From the NCBI GenBank assembly GCA_021234155.1, contig JAJEKV010000017.1, positions 2,154,820 through 2,218,819 on the forward strand: a stretch of DNA of 64,000 bases, in the 5' to 3' direction. Positions 11,901-22,322 of this stretch are shown here, piece by piece. Made by a program: the position numbers and the translations under genes. Positions within the stretch are counted from its first letter, which is position 1, and every line of letters starts with the position of its first letter. The stretch comes from Isoetes taiwanensis. Taxonomy: Eukaryota; Streptophyta; Lycopodiopsida; Isoetales; Isoetaceae. The notes beneath the pieces are model-generated. The model ran no database searches, was not told the origin of the DNA, and saw only the letters and a program-made list of their open reading frames with translations.

Positions 11901-12988
11901 ATGCAAGTATTTGATAAGAATAAATATGCCAAAATATTCTTATGTACCCAAAACTTTGATGCTAAAAATTAGTTTGGTACAACCCATTGCAAAGCAACAC
12001 AGTTTTGCAATCTTTGAAAGCTTGAAGTTTGCCATAGGGCATGAATTGACAGTAAATAAATACCTCTGTATTTGTAAGCCCAACCTGCAAATTGTTTGAC
12101 GACGATTCAAGTGGAACAAATTCCTCAGAAAGACACAAATTAAACAAACACATGGATTTGGAGCCTAAAGCCGCCAACGATTTTTGATGAGGGGGCGCAT
12201 ACGCACCAAGTTATGATTGGTCAGCTCAACTGCCTTTGGATTTGCAGAAAAAGAAATGGAAGAAAAAAGAAGCAACAACGCAGCTTTCCTTGAAGTGATG
12301 TTGGCCATATTTTCAAATGCCGAAGTGACAAAATCGCCATAGCTGCTCTTAATCCACACCGACCTTGCTAAACTAGCCTCTGTTAAGAAATGTCAGTATC
12401 TTTGTTGCTGTTGCCGTTTACGAATTTAGTCCCTCAGAAATTTTGTTGTGGAACTACAATGGAAATGTAGCCATGGCTTCAAAGCTGCGCCCATGCATCG
12501 AAAAACATAGACGATTCCAAAAATCAATTTTACTCTGCATTTTTTTTTCCCAGAAAGTAGATATACGACGGCAAGAACGGCTTCATAGCCTAGCCAGCGG
12601 AAACTAGCAGTATGCAGCTCGAGCTCATAACATAGATCCTTCTGGCACACAAAGGAGTTGCTCGCCAGTTTTGGAGAAAAAGGATGTCAAAATCTTGAGA
12701 AGAGCACAAAATTGTATTCATATGCATCAGTCTACATCTCTGGAAGGGCGATGACACCTAGGAGGGGAGCCAATGTTTCAATTAAGGACAGGCCAAACTC
12801 AAAGCAAACTTGCGCAGACCAAGAAGCTAGCTGCAAACAGAACAGAAATTGATGCTATGGTGGCGGCGTTATGCAAGCAAGCATGTGAAGCCACTACATG
12901 CTACTACAAACGGGGTAAATGATCTCCACGTCTTCCCGGGAAATACAGCCGGAAAATTCATTCCAAAAAGTCACTAATTCCAAATTTT
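8942..12988. other. long gene-poor stretch
   Basis: No gene is supported over 4 kb. A possible small inverted-repeat element lies at about 9245-9455 (ends GGGGCACGTTTCTATGA and, reversed, AGAGCATGTTCCCATGA). A minus-strand frame at 12165-12359 holds SRKAALLLLFSSISFSANP, which resembles the hydrophobic part of a lumen-targeting or secretory signal. No credible partner exons could be found, so no gene is called. Confidence 0.4.
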
Positions 12989-13064
12989 TTTTTTTGCTAG
13001 TAATCTTATATATAGGAAAGAAATTTTGTTTTTTTTTGCTAGTAATCTTATATATAGGAAAGAT
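12989..13064. repeat. tandem duplication of about 42 bp
   Basis: Two consecutive copies of a unit made of a T-run followed by gctagtaatcttatatatag and gaaag. The copies are almost identical, which points to a recent event. Confidence 0.8.
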
Positions 13065-13551
13065 AAGTATTATAGGACGATTCTTTTAGAATATTACTGA
13101 TTGATGCTGTATTAAAAAATTGACGCCTCAGCATTTTTTGTGCGCAACACTTCTATTCAAAGTTTTATGACACGTATCAGATTAAGATAAGGTTTAGGCC
13201 TTCTGGTTTGTGAGGTGTGGCTATGGCGACAAGATTCCTACGCGGCGCCAAGACGCAACCATTGGGTCCGCCATGCCCAACTGCTCAGATTGAGAAACCC
13301 AAAACCCACAAAGAATTTTGCAAAAATTAAGCAGCAGGAAGGAATTCAATGATAATCCACAGAAAGATCTCACATGTTTAACCATCCCAAAAACTAATCG
13401 ATTTAAGAATTCAAGCACAGAAAGGAATAATCCAAAGACAAGGAATTTTATTGAAAGCTTTGGTCATACAAATGTCCGACAAAAAAAAAGAGCAAAACTA
13501 GATTGTCGTTGAACATAAAAGAAGGCACGATAAGAATTTGAGGAAAAGAAG

Positions 13552-13640
13552 GGAGCCAGATTCCTACTCCGAGAAGTGGTAAACCCGGCAGAATTCGTGG
13601 TAAGCTCGGGCCATGGATCCGTAGCCATCGCCTCATGCAT
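13552..13640 (+). repeat. left terminal inverted repeat of the MULE
   Basis: It pairs with 21832-21913 read in reverse complement. The best-matching 65-70 bp begin at ATTCCTACTCC and include AAGTGGTAAACC. Roughly 85 percent of positions agree by eye over this core. The outer boundary is uncertain by about 10 bp. Confidence 0.75.
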
Positions 13641-14040
13641 CCGAGACCGTGATGGCCCATTCATGTCCAAAGATGCACCAATGCATGCATCCGCGGAGCC
13701 CATCCTTGATTCGATGGATGGGGGCTAAGATAGATAGACCGCACAACTATACCGCCAACTGCACTCTGGCCCGATCTAATTCCCTTCCACTTTTAATTTT
13801 CACCGCTTCCAACATTGCATCTACGCACTAACCGCATACAACCGTATTCAACCCGCCTTTTTCCCACAATTCAGTAACCCAACACACTCCACTTCAACCA
13901 CCATTCAAATTGGCCTTTGCTCTGAGCCCTTGTTTTGCTTCGCTCAAGCCGTAATATGGACGGAGTGCAAGAACTCGGACCTCCCAAGAACTCTGCTATC
14001 CCAAGCTTGAAGGAGCGTCTTCGCCATGACTTGAAGGTCA

Positions 14041-16693
14041 ATGGAGGCAGATTCTGAAGCTGATAGGGTGGACCCTGATGTCGCCCAGGTGAGTTCTGGA
14101 ATCCTTAAACCTTACTCCAAAACCTTAGCATTTGAAGAAAATTTAATACTCATTCCTCCTTTGACATGACTGTGGCAGAGGCTTAGCTTGATCCGCATTC
14201 AGCAGCCCCCTCCTGGTTCATTTACAAGAGATGCTCTGGATTGGCAATTGGAGTTGCATCCAAGGCCAAATGCAATTGGAGCTGCTCCTGCTACTGAATT
14301 TTCCTTTGATGATGAGGAGCAATCTTTAATTCTGGTGTACACATGTTTCATCCCAACAACTAGGGTTGCAGACTTTATAAAAGGCGAGGAGAACCGTCCA
14401 GGGTCCCATACAAATTTTTACAAGCGTGATTCTCGGTACAGGAAACCAGGGCAGCTCAAGAGATTGGCAGATGAGAATTCCTACCTAAGCTTTGTCAAGT
14501 AAGTAATTTTCCTGCATGACCACGAAAAATGAATCTTGCCAATGTAAGTTACAACTTGCCTACAATTCAGCTAACCTTGGCTGTTATGTGACAGCTATTG
14601 GTGCACCTTTGGGCCATAAGATCAAGGGGACCATCCTCCTCCACTTGCAAACCAATCACGCAGGAGGAAAACCAAATTTAAACGGGGATGCTTGTGCCAC
14701 TTCCAAGCAAAGCAGTTGTACCTAAAGCATGAGTGCACCAAGTTAACTTTCTATGAGATGAACCATATTGATAGCAAGGAGCAGGTTTGCCATGGTAGTG
14801 GAGATTCAACATGCAAGAACACAAGGCTTAAGCTTGCACCTCGTTTGTCCAAGGAGAAGAAGGATTGGGCTAAGGATTTGATACAACAAAATCATTCAGC
14901 TCAACAGGTCATGAGCAAGCACGAAGAGCATTGGAGCTTACAAAAGCAAATTAATCCAGATAGACCAAGACATAGAGATGAATTTCTTGCCATGGATGAC
15001 CTTCACAACTTATCTCGCAAGGTTGCTAGATCCACTTGGATGTTGCATCGAGATGTTGCTTTAAGTGTCAGAATGTGGGTTTCTCTTCATCCTGAGAGCG
15101 TGTTTATGTATCAAGAGGGCAGGCCCTTTACTTTGGGTATAATGTCTCCATTCCAGCTGAAAACTCTTTTGGAGCATGGAAAAGGTGAGGCAATTGCCAT
15201 GGACTCCACTTTCAAAACCAATGACCATTGCTACAGTTTGTACACATGGTTGCTTTATGACAGCCATGGGAATGGAGTTCCAGTAGCTTGGGTTCTCACA
15301 TCTAGTCAAGAGGAAGAGGAGTCCGACCATGGCTTGTGGCCATGAACACATCCATAATAATGATCCCACTTGGTCCCCTTCTTGCTTCATTGTGGATGAT
15401 GCCCAGGCCGAGATCAATGCTTTGAGGGATGTTTGGCCCATGTCACGTATCCAATTGTGCTTGTGGCATGTGAGATGAAACAGGTTGAAGATGTTGGTGA
15501 AGCGGGTTAAAGATAAGAAGCGCAGGGCCCAAATGTTCAAGGAATTAGGAGACATCATGTATGGTATTCATGTTGATGGGGATGGTAGATATGGGCAAGA
15601 CTACATAGACTCATGTAAGGAAGAGGGATTAAGACGCTTGGAAGAGTTCAAGGAAAGGCACAAGGTCTACAAGAAAGTTGTGAAATACATGAGCAAGGTG
15701 TGGACAAAGAACATTACTTCCTGGATTGTTGCTACTCGGATGTATCCCCATGCAAACCAAGAGACAAATGCAAGCATAGAGTCATATCATGCCACTATGA
15801 AGAGGAGGCTTGGTCTCTCCAAGCATTCATTGAGAGGGCGCAGGATTGATTGGTTGCTTTACATGTTGACATGCATAATGGAGACGCATATATCCTTTGA
15901 TAGGTTCAAGAAAGACTATGATTTTAAGATCAACCGCAGACAGGAACAAGTTATCGAGGCAGCAATCATTGGAGCAAAAAAGATTCCTGATGCAGCAGTG
16001 AGGTGGCTAGACTACCAACAAGGAAGGGCTGAAGTTTGGAGCCAAAACATGGATGCTTGGGATGAGAATAGAGAGGCCCTTCCATACATGGTAGTTGTGG
16101 CAAATGAGAATTGGGCTTGCTGCGATTGCCCATGGGGTATGAAGGGTAACATGTGCAAGCATCAAATTAAAGTGATTCAAATGATGGGCAGCTATAGGGA
16201 TGAAGACATATTGAGAGTGTGTGGAACTCTTTACGGTTCCCAAGCTGGTGGTTTCGAAAACTTGAGATCTATTGCAGAGGATTATGAGGTGGATGAGTGT
16301 AGCGATGACGTCGTGCCTTCTACTTTGACCTCAACAAGCCTTATTGATGTGGAGTTGGAGCCCCATGTGGAGAAGTGCTTCGTTGACCCTACACGTAGAG
16401 ACATGTTGGAGAGTATAGATGCTAGCCTTCATAACATAAGGGATACATTAAGTAGCAACCCTCACATCATTCGTGAAGTTTATTTCCTTCTTCGAGAGCT
16501 CACCCAAAAGTTAGAGAATTTGAAGTCCTCTACTGTTCAAAGAGGTGTTGCACCTTGCATGCCAACAACAAAGGACTTCAATGGGAGCACCATAGCTAGG
16601 CCAATTCCTTTCATAGAATGCCATAAGAGGAAGAAGAAAGTGGTGGGGGATACCGTGTTTGCACGTGAATGTGCACGACACCTTGAAGAGTAA
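14041..16693 (+). pseudogene. MURA/FAR1-like MULE transposase, three disabling lesions
   Basis: The transposase would cut and move the element. The likely first exon is 14041-14088 (MEADSEADRVD), exon 2 is 14179-14498 (acceptor cag, donor GTAAGT), and exon 3 starts at 14595. Blocks in order: a FAR1-like zinc module (RGCLCHF, then NHIDS and QVCHG); a MULE DDE core with EAIAMDSTFKTND (first Asp, about 15203), CFIVDDAQAE (second Asp, about 15394) and ASIESYHATMKRR (Glu, about 15780); a SWIM zinc finger CDCPWGMKGNMCKH near 16110-16165; and a C-terminal tail ending at 16693. Breaks: in-frame TAA at 14617-14619, a frameshift at about 15310-15340, and TGA at 15476-15478 just after LCLWHVR. Otherwise the frame is long and conserved, so inactivation is fairly recent. 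It converges on the protease gene on the opposite strand. Confidence 0.85.
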
Positions 16694-16815
16694 ATTTTTC
16701 TTAATGCTTGACTTGTGGATCTTCTATTTTATGAGATACCTTACTTGGAGTTTGCTTTAATCCTTCACTTGTGGATGTTCTACAATAAACTTCTGACTAT
16801 TATACTTGGATTTTG
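16694..16815. other. 3' flank of the transposase gene
   Basis: AT-rich sequence with two copies of cttgtggatNttct (near 16711 and 16759), suggesting an old local duplication. It ends where the GTTTACC repeat array begins. Confidence 0.4.
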
Positions 16816-17230
16816 CTTAGTCCACTTAACCACTAAACTAGGCTGTCCAGGTTAACCACTGGAGATGTCCAGGTTAACCACTTTGGTTACACATTTTTAC
16901 CACTAGACTTAGATGTCTAAGCACTCCCTCAAATAAGAAGAAACCAAGTGTAAATTTGAAAAAAACAATACATTATGAGAAACCTTAGACCATTAGACTA
17001 TGAAAAAACAACGAGTCAATCTGAACCATAGGACTTCACCCGAACAACTCTCTGTATTCCTCTCGAGCTCGACTCACGGTTTCTAGTGTGAAGTCCTAGA
17101 CATGTAAGTCTAGTGGTAAACCTAGACATGTAAGTCTAGTGGTAAACCTAGACATGCAACTCTAGTGGTAAACCTGGACATCCATGTAAAGTGGTTAACC
17201 TAGACATGTAAGTCTAGTGGTCTAGTGTTT
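16816..17230. repeat. central inverted arrays of the GTTTACC motif
   Basis: From 16820 to 16930 the motif runs forward (ttaaccact, gtccaggttaaccactgg). From about 17090 to 17225 it runs in reverse (tagtggtaaacctagacatg, four to five copies). Around the centre, aggacttcac (17031) is matched by its exact reverse complement gtgaagtcct (17088). The region therefore forms a large imperfect palindrome between the 3' ends of two convergent genes. It could act as a bidirectional terminator, or it could mark two transposon ends that once lay back to back; both are inference. Confidence 0.7.
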
Positions 17231-17587
17231 ACAAGATATATTTACATGATGTTTAGAAAATATGTTTACTTTATGTTTACAAGATATGTTTACATGATGT
17301 GTAGAACTATATACTTTATTATCTTACTTATTATACTTACATGATGTGTAGAACTTAATATGTTTACATTATGTTTGGAATTTTATGTTTACATGATATG
17401 TTTGCACGATATGTTCAAATCTGAAGCCAAAAGGACATCAGCTTTTCATATAAAAGGCACCGAGCCGATACAAATACAAAAGGCACCCTGGCCTGATACA
17501 AAGGCCTGATACAAACTTTCTATCAAGAACATAAAACTGTATTTTCAGATAACTGTTTTTAGAGCAGAAATTTTCAGATTATTGTTC
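17231..17587. other. AT-rich spacer with short direct repeats
   Basis: Several variants of atgtttacatgatgtgtagaa follow each other between 17230 and 17400, a degenerate 25-40-bp tandem pattern. The 3' untranslated part of the minus-strand protease gene should lie here. Confidence 0.45.
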
Positions 17588-19934
17588 TCATTCAACCTGT
17601 GCTGGAGCTGGAGTCTTCCTTGGCGTTTGACCTGTCACTATAGCCTGATGCAGTTTACCTAGCATAAAGGAAAAGGACTTCCTGCAATTGGCCACTGCTG
17701 AAATGGTAAACCATTTTTTGGCTACCTGGAAAGGAAACGGAATGCAAGGTCAATTTGGACCCTGCATAAACAATTGTTAACAAAACAATATATGACTTTT
17801 TTACTTGCCTTCGGATAGGGTTCCTCGGCCTTCTTCAAAATGAAATCCTGGAGAAAATACTTGGCATACAATATAGTGTAGATGCCACAATCAGATCCAT
17901 TGTCTTGCTGGAGACATAGCACACGAAGAAGAGGACATCTGTACCAGGCAGGCAGATTGGCAGACCATGACTCGTGAACTTTCTTGAGAACACTAAAGCA
18001 AATCAAAAGAATTTCAGATTGTGATGACTAAACCAATACACAAATGGAATAACACAAATGACTGACTTGATGGCAGCATTTTTCAAGGTTGAATGGTAGC
18101 CACTAACACAGTCAAAGTGGAGCAACGAGGGTGTGTTCGTCCCAAGAGCTTTGCAGATCTCGACATCATGGCAGAATACATACAGACTCCAATGGCCACT
18201 ACCGTGTGCAAAAATCAGTGCTTGAGGGTAAAAGAAAACACACTAATGGGAAATAGAAATGGTCAACTTACCTTCGGCATACGGGCAGCCAATACCAAAA
18301 TATTTCTTCTATTAGATCTTCGTCTTCATTTGAATCCTGTCTCTTGTTCTTCTGCTTCAATGGAGCTGGTGGGAGTGGGAGCAGCTTCTCGAAGAGGTGA
18401 TCATGTTTGCAGAGATACAGACCCATCAAACTAGGATGTATCCAGCAATGATGCTTCCTCTGATCAATGGGAATTGCATGGGATAGAATCCTGTTTTGAA
18501 TGCATGAAAGCAAATAAATCTGAATGCATATGAAATCTGAAAGCATATGAAATCTGAATGCCTATAAATCTGAAATGCATGAAATAAATCTGACTTACAT
18601 TAAATATGCCCCAACAGATTCCTCGTTCACCCATGATTTAAACATCTTTTCGGGATCGTCCGTGCCTGTCCGCTCAAAGCACTCTGCCTGGGTCTGCTCT
18701 ATCATGAATTCACCTCTCTTGACAGAACCCCAAACCCATATTGGGCTCTTGACGTGAATGGGCCATTGGCAGTTGTATGAAAGCACAATTTTCTTCCCAG
18801 ATTTAGGCCTCCCAGTCCCAGCCATGGTAAACAGGTCCTCTATCTGCTGTAAGGTGTGGAAATCAAGCTTATAGTCTGGACCTAGGCTCAACATTGTTCT
18901 CATGGGGCAGGACCCTCTCATTGGTTTTGATGGTGTAATCATATCAGAATCTTCTATTACAGCATGGGGCATCAGAGGAGAAGGAAAAGGGGAATGCTGA
19001 TTCTCATGGCTAGTTGAAGGACCTGGACTTACCTGGCTGCCCGAGGGCTCTGCTGATGGTGGCTCCTCCGACACAACAGATCTGAGGATTTCTTCATTTA
19101 GATCTGCCATGACACGGTTAACTTGGGAATTCCACTCGGATTCTCTTGTCTGCTTGTCGTCGACAGCCAAGGGATTCCACTCTTGCTCTTCAACACCCTC
19201 CAAGCCATAAACAATTGCTATAGTCTTCGTATATCTGGCAATTCTAGCCTCCCTGTCTTTTTCCCACTCAGCATTCCTCCTGGCAACATACTCTTCAAAG
19301 ATATTTCTTGGGTCGCCTCCTTATCTCCTATCAACCCCTTCATTTCGCTTAACCCGTTTCCCAACCAATCTTCATTGCATGGTCTTGGCACCTTCTCAAA
19401 TATCTTCTCTGATTTCTCAAGTACCTGTACTCGGGGTCCATTCTGTAGGAAATATGATATCCCGAAAGGTCGCGGTTTGGCCTTCTCTTCTGCTTTGTTG
19501 TTGCCTGCCTTCGTCTACCGACTGGTGCTCCTTCCACAACAACTGCAAGGTTATGCACATTGCTCATATGTGCCTGCAACCTCAACCTTTTTTTGGGTGT
19601 CCCATACACACCGGGACTAGCAAAGACAATGCCTCTTTTTCTTGAGGGAGTAGTAGTATGCTTGCTTCATGTGATGCTCCTCTATTTCAGAGTCGTCATC
19701 ACTGAAAGCTGCTTCAACCTCAGGAGGTAAACGCTCCCCTGTGCCTTCTTCCCCTTCTTCTGCCTGTGCTTTCTTGGCAGATCCCTTCTTTGCCCCCTTG
19801 GCAGATCCCTTCTTTGCCCCCTTTTGAAAATCAACCGGATCCTTCCCCTTCTCGGCTGCTGCAGCTTTCCTCTCTTCATAGCTAGGTTGGTACTCACTAT
19901 CAGAGTCGGAAAGGCTCTCTGAATCTGATGGCAT
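17588..19934 (-). CDS. Ulp1/SENP-like cysteine protease (C48) carried by the MULE
   Basis: C48 proteases cut SUMO or related ubiquitin-like tags from proteins. The likely start is at 19934 (MPSDSESLS), followed by an acidic then basic, probably disordered N-terminus, including a repeated KKGSAKGAKKGSAKK block. The catalytic domain is split over introns: exon ending about 18602 (donor GTAAGT); exon with HAIPIDQRKHHCW (donor GTAAGT at 18271); exon 18067-18198 with SGHWSLYVFCHD (catalytic His 18192-18194) and LLHFDCVSGYHS (Asp 18111-18113); exon with LQQDNGSDCGIY (Gln 18 bp upstream of Cys 17887-17889). A GC-AG intron (AAG/GCAAGT) then leads to a last exon ending at 17588. Phases fit over the catalytic exons. 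One frame change near 19615-19630, at an A-run, may be a lesion, an unseen intron or a sequence error. Members captured by MULEs have been seen in other plants; the function in the element is unknown. Confidence 0.75.
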
Positions 19935-20108
19935 TGCGCTTGAGCCCAAGATTCCACAAAAATAGGGCTTAGCTCTGTGGCAGCCCTGCCCTTCAATGCA
20001 AGCGGCCCAAGCTGGCGCCAGATGAATGGAGTTCGAGTTTCGGTTTGCCTCTCGGCCTTGATCAGGTGGGAGCGCGAGCTGATCGGAACTAACACTGAGC
20101 GCATTCAC

Positions 20109-20454
20109 CCGGGAAAAAGAACTCGGCCATAGCCAAAACAGTCGAGCTCATGCTTCAGACAGGTTTACACGTGGCAAACAGCCATTTGCTCTTTTCAACC
20201 ATTAGATTTCATTTCAAATTTAAAAATATGCTCTGTTCGACCATTACATAGACGAGGTTTCTTATAACCCAGACACGCAGGCTGTGCTTGATATGGGACT
20301 CTTCAACTATGATTGATATGGGACTCTTCAACTATGATTGATGTACCATTTAATAGTATAACACGCAATGCAAGGGAATAATATCACATGATTGACGTTC
20401 CATGCAATCCACTATCCTTATCTAAGTTGCATGGCATTGTTCCACTGTCATTGG
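20109..20454. promoter_or_regulatory. 5' flank of the protease gene
   Basis: This is the upstream side of the minus-strand protease gene, between its first exon and the repeat array. It contains a 22-bp tandem duplication at about 20288-20337 (tgatatgggactcttcaact). A promoter is expected by position only; I see no definite core element. Confidence 0.3.
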
Positions 20455-21230
20455 TGCAACATTTTCTACCATGCTTCCTAATTATTTACCACTACACTAA
20501 CTTGTAAAGGTTTACCGCTAGACATGGTTGTCTAGGTTAACCATTGCAACCACATGTCCAAGTTTACCATCTCAAGTGCATGTCCAGGTTTACCACTACA
20601 CTAACTTGTCTAGGTTTACCATTACACTTGCATGTCCAGGTTTAACACTTCACATGCTTGTCCAGGCTAACCATTGCACTAGCATGTCCAAGTTTACCAT
20701 TGCACTTGCATGTCCAAGTTTACCATCTCAAGTGCATGTCCAGGTTTACCACTACACTAACTTGTCTAGGTTTACCACTAGACATGGTTGTCTAGGTTAA
20801 CCATTGCAACCACATGTCCAGGTTTACCATCTCAAGTGCATGTCGGGTTTACCAATCGGACATGGTTGTCTAGGTTAACCATTGCAACCACATGTCCAAG
20901 TTTACCATCTCAAGTGCATGTCCAGGTTTACCACTACACTAACTTGTCTAGGTTTACCACTAGACATGGTTGTCTAGGTTAACCATTGCAACCACATGTC
21001 CAGGTTTACCATCTCAACAGGTTTACCACTAGACATGGATGTCTAGGTTAACCATTGCAACCACATGTCCAAGTTTACCATCTCAAGTGCATGTCCAGGT
21101 TTACCACTACACTAACTTGTCTAGGTTTACCATGTAACTTGGAAGTCCAAGTCTACCACTACACTTAGTTGTCCAGGCTAACCATTGCACCTACTACCAT
21201 TGTCCAGGCTAACCATTACACTTGCATATG
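20455..21230. repeat. minisatellite-like array of a 29-31-bp GTTTACC motif
   Basis: About 25 variants of a unit of the form catgtccaggtttaccacta follow head to tail. They are grouped in longer blocks of about 110-120 bp (gacatggttgtctaggttaa, then ccattgcaaccacatgtcc, then catctcaagtgcatgtcc). All point the same way as the motif in the right terminal repeat. The open frames here that read as repeated peptides are shadows of the array. Such subterminal repeats may serve as transposase binding sites; that is inference. Confidence 0.85.
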
Positions 21231-21831
21231 CTAGGGTATTTGACATTAGGTTAGGGTGATTATGTGACAATAGTTACTGTTAAGGTTGGTTATCCAGTGA
21301 CTCACTGATTTTGCAAAAAAACTTGATAAGTTGGGTTTTCTTAGCAAAAGAAAGCAGCATGCTAAAAAATTGTTAGGTTGACATGTATATTCAAAATGCA
21401 CATTGGAGCAATGGAGCACATTACTAAAAAAAAAACTTTAAAAACAAGGGCAGAAAACAATATTTATTTCTTTCCACAAGAAATAGATGTCCACAAAATT
21501 TTTTTCCTGGACAAGCCGTGAACGAGCGGCGCGTCTTTCGTGAGCGAGGTGATCATCGATCAAGCCGTGAATGGAGGCGCCACGCAGCGGCCGATATCAT
21601 GCCGGGTGGTTCAAGCGACCGCCCGCTGCAGGTTGCAAGGGCCATTGCAGATTCGTTGGTACGGTGATGATTGAGGGATCATCATTCTCCATAGCAGCGA
21701 CGAGTCTATTCCTTAAGCGGGTGTGAGCAGTCCCTTTCCTTCGGTTCCAATCCATAGCATGGGCTTGAATGCATGCCTTGGATAGCGGATGGGCCATCCG
21801 GGATGGCCGATGGATGATGCATTGGCAGGCC
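21231..21831. other. subterminal region of the MULE
   Basis: Between the array and the right terminal repeat, this stretch becomes GC-rich from about 21510. It holds two near copies of gatcatcgatcaagccgtga-like text (21509 and 21551) and some patches resembling the inner flank of the left terminal repeat. No gene is supported. Confidence 0.4.
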
Positions 21832-21913
21832 GATGGTGATTCGATCCATGGCCAAGCTTACCACGAATTCTTGTCCGGGTTTACCACTTCCCGGAGTAGG
21901 AATACGGCGCTCC
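21832..21913 (-). repeat. right terminal inverted repeat of the MULE
   Basis: It reads CCATGGCCAAGCTTACCACG, then TTGTCCGGGTTTACCACTTC, then CGGAGTAGGAAT: the reverse complement of the left end. It contains about one and a half copies of the same GTTTACC unit that forms the internal arrays. Confidence 0.75.
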
Positions 21914-22322
21914 AAAAAAGAAGCATAGAAACCGTTTAGATCAAAGAAATTATACCGATTGGCAAAAGAAAGAATGTTAAGAAGCCATGCAATGAAAGCA
22001 GAGGCATAAGTCTCAGGGCTCCATTTCTTGAGGTGATGTAAACCGTAAGAACTGAAGCAACTCCAACGGTGCCAGTTATCAGAGAGAACATTACCAGAGT
22101 ATACGTAATCTGGCCTGCAAATCAAGGTTTTAAAACCCATTAATTTATGCACAAACTGCCCTGCAAGAAAAAAAAACAAAAAAAATTTCTTAGGCTCTTG
22201 CTTCCTGGTGCATCAAGGTACTCGTTTAAGGCCCAACGGCAAAGGCCCAGTAGTATCACATACGTCACAAAATTTAGAAGCAACAGCGGTGCAGCAAAAG
22301 CCTTCCCAAATTTGGCATCCAT
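21914..22322 (-). pseudogene. AWPM-19-like membrane protein gene, truncated at the MULE edge
   Basis: AWPM-19 proteins are small plant membrane proteins with four membrane segments, linked to ABA and stress. From the start at 22322 the frame reads MDAKFGKAF, then APLLLLNFVTYVILLGL and WALNEYLDAPG, the typical first helix and loop. After a T-rich probable intron, a second block at about 22113-22010 reads YTLVMFSLITGTVGVAS, the second helix. A one-base shift near 22020 is then needed to continue as ETYASAFIAWLLNILSF, the third helix. The coding sequence stops making sense at about 21905-21915, exactly where the MULE terminal repeat begins, so helix four is missing. No matching remainder was found beyond the left end of the MULE. 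Whether it was ever functional here is unclear. Confidence 0.6.

Larger units (their letters stand above)
13552..21913. mobile_element. Mutator-like element carrying a transposase and a Ulp1-like protease (Kaonashi-like MULE)
   Basis: The two ends are inverted copies of each other. The left end at about 13560-13631 (ATTCCTACTCC, AAGTGGTAAACCCGG, GAATTCGTGGTAAGCT, CCATGGATC) matches the reverse complement of 21840-21903 with few changes. Similarity weakens further inward and may extend outward to GGAGC at both ends. Possible target duplication: gaaaagaag (13543-13551) against aaaaagaag (21915-21923), one mismatch and one extra base, so only tentative. Inside are a MURA-type transposase on the plus strand, a C48 protease gene on the minus strand converging on it, and arrays of a GTTTACC motif that is also found in the terminal repeats. 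MULEs that carry ULP-like genes are known in plants (Kaonashi/KI type). The right end abuts an AWPM-19-like gene fragment. Confidence 0.8.

Noticed and set aside
12165-12359. Possible lumen-targeting signal (SRKAALLLLFSSISFS) as the start of a chloroplast protein
   Set aside because: No neighbouring exons join in phase to any family I know; a hydrophobic run alone is not enough.
15061-15558. 165-residue minus-strand frame within the transposase
   Set aside because: It is the antisense shadow of the MULE catalytic region and has no independent motif.
20455-21230. Regular repeats resembling a CRISPR array or coding repeats (two frames of repeated short peptides)
   Set aside because: Units are adjacent and variable, with no unique spacers, in a plant nuclear context and inside a MULE. 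The peptides are translations of the repeat.
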